Positions 51,504 through 59,733 of a stretch of DNA of 64,000 nucleotides are shown here, piece after piece. The position numbers and the translations under genes were made by a program. The DNA comes from Pseudomonas leptonychotis (GTDB lineage: Bacteria > Pseudomonadota > Gammaproteobacteria > Pseudomonadales > Pseudomonadaceae). The stretch lies in assembly GCF_004920405.1 (NCBI RefSeq), contig NZ_RFLV01000001.1:744001-808000 (forward strand), read 5' to 3'. Below the pieces are notes generated by a model. That model saw only the letters and a program-made list of their open reading frames with translations. It was not told where the DNA came from and ran no database searches. Each line of letters starts with the position of its first letter. Within the stretch, counting starts at the first letter, position 1.

Positions 51504-51569
51504 ACAAGTACCTTTCAGTTAAGAATTTGTTATCACTGAAAACCGCAAAAGCGGTGATGACTTGTATGC
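51500..51569. promoter_or_regulatory. Nested inverted repeats between aguA and the LysR gene
   Basis: Three dyads are directly visible: GCATACAAGT (51500-51509) with ACTTGTATGC (51560-51569); inside it TTTCAGT (51513-51519) with ACTGAAA (51535-51541); and ACCGC-AAAA-GCGGT (51542-51555). The outer left arm covers the aguA start codon. LysR-type regulators bind dyads in such divergent gaps, so this is the likely control region for the agmatine operon. Confidence 0.55.
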
Positions 51570-51637
51570 TAGGCCTGTAAAAATCATGCGACTAACGATA
51601 GATTTTGCACACTTCTGATTAGCAGGGCTTATCAATC

Positions 51638-52522
51638 ATGCTCAAGCACTGGCCTCCCCTGAACGCCCTTCGCGGCTTCGAAGTCGCCGCCCGTCTGGGC
51701 AGTTTCCACAAAGCCGCCGAAGAGCTGCACCTCACCCAGTCGGCCATCAGCCAGCAGATCCGCAGCCTGGAAAGCTTTCTCGAGCAGCCGCTGTTCTTCA
51801 GGAGCGGGCGCAGTGTGGCGCTCACCGACGCCGGACATGACCTGCTCAGCACCACCCAGTCACTGCTACAGCAACTCGCGGTCGGCATCCGCCGCCTGGA
51901 GCAATACCGCAAGCCCAACCAACTGGTGGTCAACACCACGCCGGCCTTCGCCCGCCACTGGCTGGTGCCGCGCCTGGGCGAGTTTCATCGCCTGCACCCT
52001 GAGGTCGACCTGTGGCTGCTGACCACCGATGAGACGCCGGACATGGCCACCCAGACCATCGATATCGCCGTGCGCGACGACCTCAGTGCTCAGGCCGAGT
52101 GCAGCTTTCGCGTATTACTGGAAGATCGCCTCTACCCTGCGTGCCACCCCAGTTTGTTGAACCAAACAGCAGACGAGCGCACGACATTGCACGGTGAAAG
52201 GGAGATGGACTGGAGTCACTGGCAGGTCCAGGGCGGCGCGGATGTCGGCCAACAGAGCCAAGGTCTGAACTTCTCGGATCTGGGCCTGCTGCTGGATGCC
52301 GCCTGCCAGGGGCTTGGGGTTGCCCTGGTCAGCCAGTTGCTGGCCGAGCAGGCGCGTAACAGCGGAACATTACAACCGCTGGTGGAACAGACCATTCGCG
52401 GCGCCAACTGGGCCTGGCTGATCCACCGCGACAGCGAACACGAGCCACTGACCCGCAGCTTCTGCCAGTGGCTGGAAAGCGCGCTGCGCCACAACACATA
52501 CGGCGCGCCTAATCAGCGATGA
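51638..52522 (+). CDS. LysR-type regulator, GcvA-like (likely regulates the agmatine operon)
   Basis: 294 residues. The helix-turn-helix region is LKHWPPLNALRGFEVAARLG followed by FHKAAEELHLTQSAISQQIR, characteristic of GcvA-type LysR proteins. The remainder is the two-lobed effector domain. It is transcribed divergently from aguA, across 134 bases with nested dyads, which suggests it controls aguA-aguB. In P. aeruginosa the agu genes are controlled by a TetR-type AguR instead, so this is a different arrangement. Ligand unknown. Confidence 0.9.
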   Translation: MLKHWPPLNALRGFEVAARLGSFHKAAEELHLTQSAISQQIRSLESFLEQPLFFRSGRSVALTDAGHDLLSTTQSLLQQLAVGIRRLEQYRKPNQLVVNTTPAFARHWLVPRLGEFHRLHPEVDLWLLTTDETPDMATQTIDIAVRDDLSAQAECSFRVLLEDRLYPACHPSLLNQTADERTTLHGEREMDWSHWQVQGGADVGQQSQGLNFSDLGLLLDAACQGLGVALVSQLLAEQARNSGTLQPLVEQTIRGANWAWLIHRDSEHEPLTRSFCQWLESALRHNTYGAPNQR

Positions 52523-52528
52523 ACAGCA

Positions 52529-53356
52529 CTACTGCGCTGGCAATGTCCCCGACACTGCTGGAGCCTCAACGAACCCTTGAGGCCATTGCCGCAGCCTGCG
52601 CGACAGCCACAATTCGGCGCCGACCATGGCAAGCAACAGCCCCAGCAACACGAGCAGCGTTAGGTAGAACGGCTTGAGCACCTGAGCCAACTGGCGCTTG
52701 AGCAGGCCCAACAGGAAGTCTGCCTGGAACAGTTGCTCAACCCGCGCATCGAGTACATCGAATACCACCTGGCGGTCCACCCTGGTGTATTTATTGGCCT
52801 GCTCCACTGCCGTCTCGCGTACTGCCTCGCTCAACAAACTCGCCTGCAAGTAGTCGAATAGCTTGAGGCCGATACGCTCGCTCAACGAGGCTTCCTCCAA
52901 CTGCGGCGCACGGGCCAGAAGCTGCGCTTGCAGGTACTGGGCAGCCATATGATTAAGTACGGCTTGCACACTGGTGCTCTGCAGTTCGCGCGTCATGATC
53001 TGTTGATCTTGAGCCTGCAAGTAAGTGGAGAAGTCCTGCCAGACACCATCCGCCACGCCTTGTACCAGCGGTGCATAACTGTCCAGATGGCGCTGAACCT
53101 GTTGCTGGCCACCATAGAGCAGCCCCGCCTGCACGCCGAGAATGGCGCCACTAACGGGCAACAGCAAAAAGTACAGTTTGAGCAGCCAGTGATGCCAACG
53201 CTTGTTCCGCGCCAGCCAGCCTCGGCGTTGCAATTGCAAGGTCAACAGCAGCCCGACGACCACACCGAGCAACAGGCCAAGGCAGCTATAGCCGAATAGG
53301 GGAAGAAAATTGAACGGCGCCCACAAGCCTTCGAGTAGAACCTGGGCTCGATCCAT
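52529..53356 (-). CDS. Membrane protein of unknown function
   Basis: 275 residues from the ATG at 53356, with AAGGAG 10 bases upstream; an ATG at 53377 is also in frame. The chain has hydrophobic segments near the N-terminus (LPLFGYSCLGLLLGVVVGLLLTL and a second near LYFLLLPVSGAILG) and near the C-terminus (FYLTLLVLLGLLLAMVGAE), with a long soluble helical region between. I recognise no motif. It converges with the LysR gene, 6 bases apart. Confidence 0.75.
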   Translation of the reverse strand: MDRAQVLLEGLWAPFNFLPLFGYSCLGLLLGVVVGLLLTLQLQRRGWLARNKRWHHWLLKLYFLLLPVSGAILGVQAGLLYGGQQQVQRHLDSYAPLVQGVADGVWQDFSTYLQAQDQQIMTRELQSTSVQAVLNHMAAQYLQAQLLARAPQLEEASLSERIGLKLFDYLQASLLSEAVRETAVEQANKYTRVDRQVVFDVLDARVEQLFQADFLLGLLKRQLAQVLKPFYLTLLVLLGLLLAMVGAELWLSRRLRQWPQGFVEAPAVSGTLPAQ

Positions 53357-53465
53357 GAATGCAACACTCCTTGTCATATTTACAGGTCGCGCAGCCTAAC
53401 CCTCTGCGCGACCATTCGCAGCCCAGTCGCCTAACCCTGTGCGGCGGGCCACAAAATCACCTCGA

Positions 53466-54941
53466 CTAACGGAACGGCGGCTCGTCGAAGCTGCGCAGCT
53501 TGCGTGAGTGCAGCGAGTTGAGCTGGCTGCGCAGCAGGTCGAGCGCGGTGATGCCAATGTGTAGGTGCTGGGTCACCGCGCGCTCGTAGAACGCCCCCGC
53601 CGCACCCGGCAGCTTGATCTCGCTGTGCAGCGGTTTGTCGGAGACACAGAGCAAGGTGCCGTAGGGCACCCGCAGGCGATAGCCTTGGGCTGCGATGGTG
53701 CCGCTTTCCATATCCACCGCTACGGCGCGCGACAGGTTGATCAGCGGGCGTTCCTGGGCCCAGCGCAGTTCCCAGTTACGGTCGTCGTAGGTCAGCACAG
53801 TGCCGGTGCGCAGGCGTTTTTTCAGCTCGTCGCCCTGCTCGCCGGTGACCTGCCTGGCGGCTTCCTGCAGCGCCTGCTGCACTTCGGCCAGGGCCGGCAG
53901 CGGGATATTCGGCGGCAGTACACGGTCGAGAATGCCGTCACGACGCATATAGGCGTGGGCCAGCACGTAGTCGCCGATGGTCTGCGATTGGCGCAGGCCG
54001 CCGCAGTGGCCGATCATCAGCCAGCAATGCGGGCGCAGCACCGCGAGGTGGTCGGTGATGTTTTTGGCGTTGGAAGGGCCGACACCGATATTGACCAAGG
54101 TAATGCCATCGCCCTCGCTTTCACCTTGTAGGTGATAAGCCGGCATCTGGTAACGGTGCCAGACCACGGTTTCGATGATCGCCTGCATCTCACCTTCGGC
54201 CATGCCGCGACTGATAACTACGTTGCCGGGCAACACCATGCGGGTGAAGCGCGAGTCACCCACCAGCATGTCCAGACCGTGGCGAATAAACTGGTCGACG
54301 TAACGGTGGTAGTTGGTCAACAGAATCCACGGCTGCACATGGCGCCAATCGCTGCCGGTGTAATGCACCAGACGACGCAAGGAGAAGTCCACCCGCGCCG
54401 CGTCAAACAGCGCCAGCGGCAGCGGGTCGGTGTTTTCCCAGTCGTACAGGCCATCGGCAATACCATCGGTGGCGGCCGACAGGTCGGTGCTGGGGAACAC
54501 CCGCGCCAGCTCGGCAGCAGTCACCCCGGAACCGGCCAGCTCGTCGCCCTGCTCAACCACATAGGGGTAGGGAATATTCTGCTGGCTGATGCCCACTTCC
54601 ACCTGCACGGTGAAGTCGCCCATCAACGGACGTAACTGCTCCAGCAGATACTTACGAAACGCCGCCGGGTGGGTGACGGTGATGCTGTAAGTGCCCGGCA
54701 CTTGCACCTTGGCATAGGCACGCACGCTGGCTGGTACCTCGCCCTGGCCCTGGTAGATCAGGCGCAGCTCGGGGTAGCGAAACTGACATTGCTGGGCGAC
54801 GTCCGGCTTGGCGCGCTCCTTCAGGTAACGCTTGAGCGCCTGACTAAGGGCCGTAGTCGCTTGCAGGTGCAAGGCGGCCAGACGGTCCACGGCTTCTTCA
54901 GCGGTATTGGCGACAATAAAGTCATCGGAACAAGGGTTCAC
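53466..54941 (-). CDS. amn: AMP nucleosidase
   Basis: 491 residues. The N-terminal regulatory domain leads to the nucleoside-phosphorylase-like catalytic domain with VNIGVGPSNAKNITDHLAVL, LMIGHCGGLRQSQTIGDYVL and AVDMESGTIAAQGYRLRVPY. The enzyme splits AMP to adenine and ribose 5-phosphate, balancing adenylate pools. Length and motifs are as expected. It stands alone between unrelated genes, transcribed minus. Confidence 0.96.
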   Translation of the reverse strand: MNPCSDDFIVANTAEEAVDRLAALHLQATTALSQALKRYLKERAKPDVAQQCQFRYPELRLIYQGQGEVPASVRAYAKVQVPGTYSITVTHPAAFRKYLLEQLRPLMGDFTVQVEVGISQQNIPYPYVVEQGDELAGSGVTAAELARVFPSTDLSAATDGIADGLYDWENTDPLPLALFDAARVDFSLRRLVHYTGSDWRHVQPWILLTNYHRYVDQFIRHGLDMLVGDSRFTRMVLPGNVVISRGMAEGEMQAIIETVVWHRYQMPAYHLQGESEGDGITLVNIGVGPSNAKNITDHLAVLRPHCWLMIGHCGGLRQSQTIGDYVLAHAYMRRDGILDRVLPPNIPLPALAEVQQALQEAARQVTGEQGDELKKRLRTGTVLTYDDRNWELRWAQERPLINLSRAVAVDMESGTIAAQGYRLRVPYGTLLCVSDKPLHSEIKLPGAAGAFYERAVTQHLHIGITALDLLRSQLNSLHSRKLRSFDEPPFR

Positions 54942-55024
54942 AAGGCACCTTCCAGGCTGATCTCAATGGCTCTATCTTGCCCTGATCCGCCGCGCATGCG
55001 ATAGCGCGGCGTTGCCGCTGCGGG

Positions 55025-55351
55025 CTACTTGAGCAGAGCTTTCAGGTCCTCAGGCAACGGCTGCGGAGTCAACGCGCCAACCCGCCGCGAGCCCGGATTC
55101 CCCAGAGGAAACACCCCCAATAGCGAACCGATACTACCGGGAATGCGCAACAGCTGCGCCAGGCCCTCGGCCACGTCGCGCTGACGCCAGGCCCAGGCGA
55201 GCATCCACAGGTGACTGCGCAGGTGCTCGCTGAAATAGCGCTGACCGAGGATGTGCGCCCGCTCCAAATGGCGCAGTTCAGCGGCTGGATCAAGGCCGCG
55301 CTGAGCGCGGGACAGTTGGTACTCTTGCCAAAAAGCCTGTTCACGGGTCAT
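55025..55351 (-). CDS. DUF3703 family protein
   Basis: 108 residues. The start MTREQAFWQEYQLSRAQRGL and the ELRHLERAHILGQRYFSEHLRSHLWML-type region (His- and Arg-rich, split around residues 26-52) match DUF3703 as I recall it. No catalytic residue set is known. It is a small soluble, mostly helical protein. It is divergent from the secreted protein gene at 55460. Confidence 0.82.
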   Translation of the reverse strand: MTREQAFWQEYQLSRAQRGLDPAAELRHLERAHILGQRYFSEHLRSHLWMLAWAWRQRDVAEGLAQLLRIPGSIGSLLGVFPLGNPGSRRVGALTPQPLPEDLKALLK

Positions 55352-55459
55352 GGCGACACACTCCTAAGTAGGTTCGCCAGCAGTCTGCATGCGCGGGGCG
55401 GCACCCAGGTCAAGCAACAGCAGCTAATCTTCAGTCAGCCCCCCTTTAGAGGAAGATCC

Positions 55460-56203
55460 ATGCACCGCGCCTTGCTCACACTTGTGTTGTGCCTGCTCCC
55501 CCCATGCTTATTGGCCGACGCCCTGGACGGCCATTACCTGACAACGCTCGACGGTCAGCCGGCCGAAATGTACCTGCGCAGCCAAGGCCAGCAGGTCACG
55601 GGGGAGTACGTAGAAGGGGCGAGGTTGCGCCTGCAAATCAGCGGCAGCTTTGACGGCCAGTTACTCAGCGCACAGATCAGCGAGCCGCAGTCCGGGCAGT
55701 TGATCGCCAATATGAATGCCACCTACGCCAACGGCGTGCTCAACACCCATATCGCTGCGCGCAATCCGACTACCGGGGCAACCCTGGAGCGCAAGGCGCT
55801 GTTCCATCGGCAAAACCTTAGCGCTGCAGCAGCCACGCAAAGTAGCCGCCCAAGCAGCAGTGCAACACGCGACCCAGCGCTGATCGGCACCTGGGTGCAC
55901 GAGAAGATCATCAACAGCGACGGCGCCAGCTTCGCCTCCATGACCACCCAGATGATTTTGCAACTGAGTGATGACGGCAGCGTTTCGCAGTGGACGCGCA
56001 GCGTAGCGGGCGGCGCAGACTGGAACTACGACAGCCCTGGCGAGCTGCAATACAGCGGTCGCTGGCAGAGCAACAACGGCCTGCTGGAAGTGCAGATGCA
56101 GGGCAGCAGTGATTATCAGCCTGCCGCCTACTATCGCTTCAGTGACCAGTACCTGGTCACTGAGAGCAATACCGGCAAGCTAATCTGGCAGCGGCGCCGC
56201 TGA
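55460..56203 (+). CDS. Secreted protein of unknown function
   Basis: 247 residues from the ATG at 55460 with AGAGGAAG upstream (the open frame extends further but over the divergent gene). A signal peptide (LLTLVLCLLPPCLLADA) is followed by a beta-rich domain with GHYLTTLDGQPAEMYLRSQG and a second part after a Ser-rich linker that begins DPALIGTWVHEKIINSDG. The GTW...GRW pattern in the second part is lipocalin-like in appearance, but I cannot assign a family. It converges with cbiM, 4 bases from its stop. Confidence 0.78.
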   Translation: MHRALLTLVLCLLPPCLLADALDGHYLTTLDGQPAEMYLRSQGQQVTGEYVEGARLRLQISGSFDGQLLSAQISEPQSGQLIANMNATYANGVLNTHIAARNPTTGATLERKALFHRQNLSAAAATQSSRPSSSATRDPALIGTWVHEKIINSDGASFASMTTQMILQLSDDGSVSQWTRSVAGGADWNYDSPGELQYSGRWQSNNGLLEVQMQGSSDYQPAAYYRFSDQYLVTESNTGKLIWQRRR

Positions 56204-56207
56204 TCAA

Positions 56208-56888
56208 TCAGGCCGGCTGATGCAGGCGCGCGTTAAACAACGGCCCACGGCTATAACTCGACAGCGCCTTGGCCGCAGCCAGTACGCCGAGGTCGACCAG
56301 CGGCTCAAGCAGAATCACGCTCATATAGGCCAGGCCGAAGCTGCCCACGGCCGCCAGGTTCTCGCCGGAGAAGCCGTTGCCGTAGACCGCCCAGAAGCCG
56401 ACCCAGGCGACGATACCGCCCTGATAAGCCGTCGACAGTGCCAGCGCCTGCTTGTAGGAGAGATCCACATAAGCAGTGCCGGGCGCGATAAGGCGTTTGG
56501 CCAGCAGACTGATACCCCACAACGGCACCAGCAAGGTGGTGACGTTCATGCCGTACTGCGGCAAGTCGAACTGAGCGAATAGCAGCCCTTGCAGCAGCAA
56601 ACCGAGCGCCAAACCGATAGCCGTGGCACCGGCACCAAACAGCAGCAGCAAGGTTGAACCGAGGATCAGGTGCACCTCAGAAACGCCAACCGCTTGATGC
56701 GGAAAGACTTCGAAGAAGCAGAACACCAAGGCGGTGGTGATTAGGCTGCGTAGCGCTAGGGCAGCGGAGCCACCGTTATCGCGCACGCTGTCGAGGGCAA
56801 GCTTGGCCGTGAGGCCTAAGGCACCTGCGGCGGTTGCATAACTGAGGAAGAGTTTGGCGCCAGTAACGACTTCTGGTTCGATGTGCAT
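56208..56888 (-). CDS. cbiM: Energy-coupling-factor-type metal permease, CbiM-like
   Basis: 226 residues with about six membrane segments. It begins MHIEPEVVTGAK; in CbiM/NikM the N-terminal Met and His2 are metal ligands together with an internal His, and His64 and His73 (in HQAVGVSEVHLILG) are candidates here. The family takes up cobalt or nickel, usually with CbiN/O/Q. None of those partner genes is in the window. A cobalamin riboswitch lies in its leader, so cobalt for vitamin B12 is the likely substrate. Confidence 0.88.
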   Translation of the reverse strand: MHIEPEVVTGAKLFLSYATAAGALGLTAKLALDSVRDNGGSAALALRSLITTALVFCFFEVFPHQAVGVSEVHLILGSTLLLLFGAGATAIGLALGLLLQGLLFAQFDLPQYGMNVTTLLVPLWGISLLAKRLIAPGTAYVDLSYKQALALSTAYQGGIVAWVGFWAVYGNGFSGENLAAVGSFGLAYMSVILLEPLVDLGVLAAAKALSSYSRGPLFNARLHQPA

Positions 56889-56954
56889 AGAGATTCCTGT
56901 ACCGCGCCCACCGCGCGATGATCTGGATTGAGGGATTGGGCATCAGTGCCCGGC

Positions 56955-57145
56955 TTCGATGGCAGGTCTCCTGGCTCACGGCTTAACACTTCGCCCACCT
57001 TCCCGACCTTGCGGCCAGTGGTATAGGGGCGTCGCTCACCGTTTACAGTTGCGGGGGCAGCCATGGCTTCGGTACGTGTTGCAGTACCCACCATGTTCCC
57101 TTTTCATCCACTCGCGTAACACGCTGCGGAACCATCGGCGGCCAC
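56955..57145 (-). promoter_or_regulatory. Cobalamin riboswitch upstream of cbiM
   Basis: On the minus strand the leader contains AAAAGGGAACATGGTG, GCTGCCCCCGCAACTGTAA, a CCACTGG element, GGGAAGGTGGG and the B12 box GCCAGGAGACCTGCC in that order, as in cobalamin riboswitches. High adenosylcobalamin should lower cbiM expression. A hairpin GGGCA-CTGA-TGCCC follows the aptamer and precedes the AGGAA ribosome site, so control of translation is possible. Ends are approximate. Confidence 0.93.
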
Positions 57146-57172
57146 CTTACCCGGCCGCACGCAGAAATGACA

Positions 57173-57197
57173 GAGCCCGGCGCAGAGGGCCGGGCTC
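57173..57197. terminator. GC-rich hairpin, weak terminator candidate for the aidB-like gene
   Basis: GAGCCCGGC-GCAGAGG-GCCGGGCTC is a perfect 9-base stem between the aidB-like stop and the riboswitch. It lacks a clear T run on either strand (TGTCATTTC follows on the minus strand), so its strength as a terminator is doubtful. Confidence 0.45.
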
Positions 57198-57253
57198 AGG
57201 TTCAAGCAGAACACCACAATTCGCCTAAATGCCCTTGCTAGAGAGCGTACACC

Positions 57254-58906
57254 TCAGACCAGATGCGGTGTGCTGCGCGCCAGCAACGCCTCAACATCCA
57301 AGCCACGCGGCAAGGTGCCGTAAACCCGGCCACCCTGACCGCCCAGACGGCTGGCGATAAAGGCATCGGACACCGCCGCATTGCCGGCTTCCAGCAACAG
57401 CTTGGCCTGCAGCGCCAGAGCCACGTCTTCGGTAAGTTGACGGGCGCGATACTGGATATCGGTGGTGTCGCGGAAGTCCGCTTGCAGCTGGGCAATATGC
57501 GCCTTCAAGCGTACATCACCATGGCCATCACCCAGTTCGGTAAACAGCGCATCGAGCACGCCGGGTTCTTTGGACAGGGCACGCAATACATCCAGGCACT
57601 GCACATTGCCGGAGCCTTCCCAGGTGGAGTTGACCGGCGCTTCGCGGTACAGCCGCGGCAGGATGGTGTCCTCGACATAACCGGCGCCGCCCATGCACTC
57701 GGCGGCCTCGTTGATCATCGCTGGCGCACGCTTGCAGATCCAATATTTACCCACAGCAGTGACCAGCCGCGCGAACTTGTCCTCCTGCTCGTCATGGGCG
57801 TTATCCAGCGCCTTGCCCATGCGCAGGGTCAGGGCCAGGGCCGCTTCACTTTCCAGGGCCAAATCAGCCAGCACGTTCTGCATCAGCGGTTGTTCGCTGA
57901 GCACACGGCCGCCCACCTGGCGATGGGCGCAATGGTGCGCGGCCTGAGTCAAGGCCTGACGCATCAACGCACTGGAGCCGATCATGCAGTCGAAGCGGGT
58001 CAGCGACACCATCTCGATGATGGTCGGCACGCCGCGCCCTTCTTCACCCACCATCCAGGCCAGTGCGCCGCGAAACTCCACCTCACTGGAAGCATTCGAC
58101 CAGTTACCCAGTTTGTTTTTCAGGCGCTGGATATAGAACTCGTTGCGCGTGCCGTCCGGGCGGTGGCGCGGCAGCAGGAAGCAGGTCAGACCTTTCTCGG
58201 TATGAGCCAGGGTGAGAAAGGCGTCGCACATCGGCGCCGAGCAGAACCACTTGTGGCCGACCAGCTCATAGGTCTGACCGGGGCCGCCCATACCGACCGG
58301 GTAGGCGCGCGTGGTGTTGGCGCGCACATCGGTGCCGCCCTGCTTCTCGGTCATGGCCATGCCGATGGTTGCGCCGGTTTTCTGCTCGATCGGCAGGTTG
58401 CGCGGGTCGTACTGGCTGGAGAGAATTTTCGGCAACCACTTCTCGGCCACATCGCCTTGCAGCTTGAGCGCCGGCACACTGGCGAAGGTCATGGTCAGCG
58501 GGCAACCACTGCCCGCCTCGGCCTGGCTGTGCAGGTAACTCATGGCGGCGCGGGCCACTTGCGCACCAGCCCGCGGGTCGGTCCAGGGCATGGACGGCAG
58601 GCCGTGTTCAATGGCGGCGCTCATCAGCTGGTGATAGGCGGGGTGAAACTCCACCAAATCAGCCCGATGGCCATAACGATCATGGCTCTTGAACACCGGC
58701 TTATTTTCGTTAGCGAGAAAGCCCGCCGCCATCAATTCGCCGCCGGCCAAACCGCCATATACATCCAAGCGCTGCTCGGCCCAACCCGCGCCAAAACGTT
58801 TGCTCCACTCCTGCAGCGGCAGGTCGATGCGGTACTGGTTGGCGCCGTCCAGTGACGGCACCTGATTAAACACTTCATGGGTTTCAGCGTGCTGACTGGC
58901 GTTCAT
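57254..58906 (-). CDS. AidB-like acyl-CoA dehydrogenase family protein
   Basis: 550 residues, longer than ordinary acyl-CoA dehydrogenases and close to AidB. The N-terminal VFNQVPSLDGANQYRIDLPLQ, the TEKQGGTDVRANTT segment, GHKWFCSAPMCDAFLTLA, and the NEAAECMGGAGYVEDTILPRLYREAPVNSTWEGSG-type region (split around the active site) match this group. In E. coli AidB binds DNA and is induced by alkylation. Here it overlaps a TetR gene by 4 bases and forms an operon with it. Function is inferred from family only. Confidence 0.9.
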   Translation of the reverse strand: MNASQHAETHEVFNQVPSLDGANQYRIDLPLQEWSKRFGAGWAEQRLDVYGGLAGGELMAAGFLANENKPVFKSHDRYGHRADLVEFHPAYHQLMSAAIEHGLPSMPWTDPRAGAQVARAAMSYLHSQAEAGSGCPLTMTFASVPALKLQGDVAEKWLPKILSSQYDPRNLPIEQKTGATIGMAMTEKQGGTDVRANTTRAYPVGMGGPGQTYELVGHKWFCSAPMCDAFLTLAHTEKGLTCFLLPRHRPDGTRNEFYIQRLKNKLGNWSNASSEVEFRGALAWMVGEEGRGVPTIIEMVSLTRFDCMIGSSALMRQALTQAAHHCAHRQVGGRVLSEQPLMQNVLADLALESEAALALTLRMGKALDNAHDEQEDKFARLVTAVGKYWICKRAPAMINEAAECMGGAGYVEDTILPRLYREAPVNSTWEGSGNVQCLDVLRALSKEPGVLDALFTELGDGHGDVRLKAHIAQLQADFRDTTDIQYRARQLTEDVALALQAKLLLEAGNAAVSDAFIASRLGGQGGRVYGTLPRGLDVEALLARSTPHLV

Positions 58907-59556
58907 GACTGAGGTTCCTCTTCAGGCAGTTGAGCGCCCACGGCGCGTAGACAGAAAGTAACGAGGGCCTGACTGACATCTATCAGGCTGGGGGCGGGAT
59001 AACCGGCTTCGCGGGCCGCACGTGCGGGCGGCGACAACGGACCGACCAGGGCTTCGGCAATGGCACCGACCAGGCAAGCGGCCACCAGATTGATCTGCTG
59101 CACGCGGAACACGCCAAGTGCTACACCTTCGTGCAGCAGCTCAACGAACAGCTCGGCATAGGCTTCACGGTAGAACAGGCGCTGTTCATCGACTTGCGGG
59201 TCAACCGGCTCGGCAATCAACGCGAAGGCCAACTGGCGGCTGTCCCACGCCCGCGCCGCAAAACGCTCAACCCCAGCAGCCAGGCGCCGCACCGGGCTGC
59301 CTTCAGCCTTCATGGTGACTGCTAAAGCATCAACCTCGCGCTGACTGGCGAGCGCAAACACCTCAGAGGCCAGGTCGCCCTTGTTGCGCACATGGCGGTA
59401 AAGGCTCCCCGTCGCGATGCCCACATCGTCCGCCAAGGCTTGCATGGTCAAACATGCAAAACCGCCTTCGGCGACGCGCGCCAGGGCGGCGTTGATGATG
59501 CGCTCACGCAGTGCGTGGTCGAGGTCGATGCGCAGCGCGGTGGTGCGATAGGCCAT
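58903..59556 (-). CDS. TetR-family regulator
   Basis: 217 residues. The helix-turn-helix is IINAALARVAEGGFACLTMQ followed by ALADDVGIATGSLYRHVRNK. The C-terminal ligand domain is helical and its ligand is unknown, perhaps an acyl-CoA given the downstream aidB-like gene. The start codon lies inside a pair of dyads (59552-59609), so autorepression of the tetR-aidB-like operon is likely. Confidence 0.93.
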   Translation of the reverse strand: MAYRTTALRIDLDHALRERIINAALARVAEGGFACLTMQALADDVGIATGSLYRHVRNKGDLASEVFALASQREVDALAVTMKAEGSPVRRLAAGVERFAARAWDSRQLAFALIAEPVDPQVDEQRLFYREAYAELFVELLHEGVALGVFRVQQINLVAACLVGAIAEALVGPLSPPARAAREAGYPAPSLIDVSQALVTFCLRAVGAQLPEEEPQS

Positions 59557-59609
59557 GACCTGAATCCTGATTCATAACTTCCTTAGTGAATCAGGATTCA
59601 GATCATGGC
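59552..59609. promoter_or_regulatory. Twin TetR operator overlapping the tetR start
   Basis: Two palindromes with the same half-sites are seen: TGAATC-CT-GATTCA (59561-59574) and TGAATC-AG-GATTCA (59587-59600), centres 26 bases apart. The flanks continue the symmetry (CCATGA at 59553-59558, TCATGG at 59603-59608), making one larger inverted repeat with a 12-base centre. It covers the ribosome site and start codon of tetR. Confidence 0.75.
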
Positions 59610-59733
59610 TAAAGAGTGATTCCGGGCACAACGGCAGGCATATCGGCCACTCATTGGCGCCTATCGCGCAGAAAGAAATAGCACTCGCAGGATGCGGTTA
59701 GGCCTAGGTGAGACAGCCACCCTCAACAGCCCG

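Noticed and set aside
57173..57197. Strong terminator after the aidB-like gene
   Set aside because: The stem is good but there is no T run on either strand, so it is listed only as a weak candidate.
57263..58855. 530-codon open frame antisense to the aidB-like gene
   Set aside because: It mirrors a well-supported gene with full family motifs; long antisense frames are common in GC-rich DNA, and the antisense protein shows no recognisable motif.
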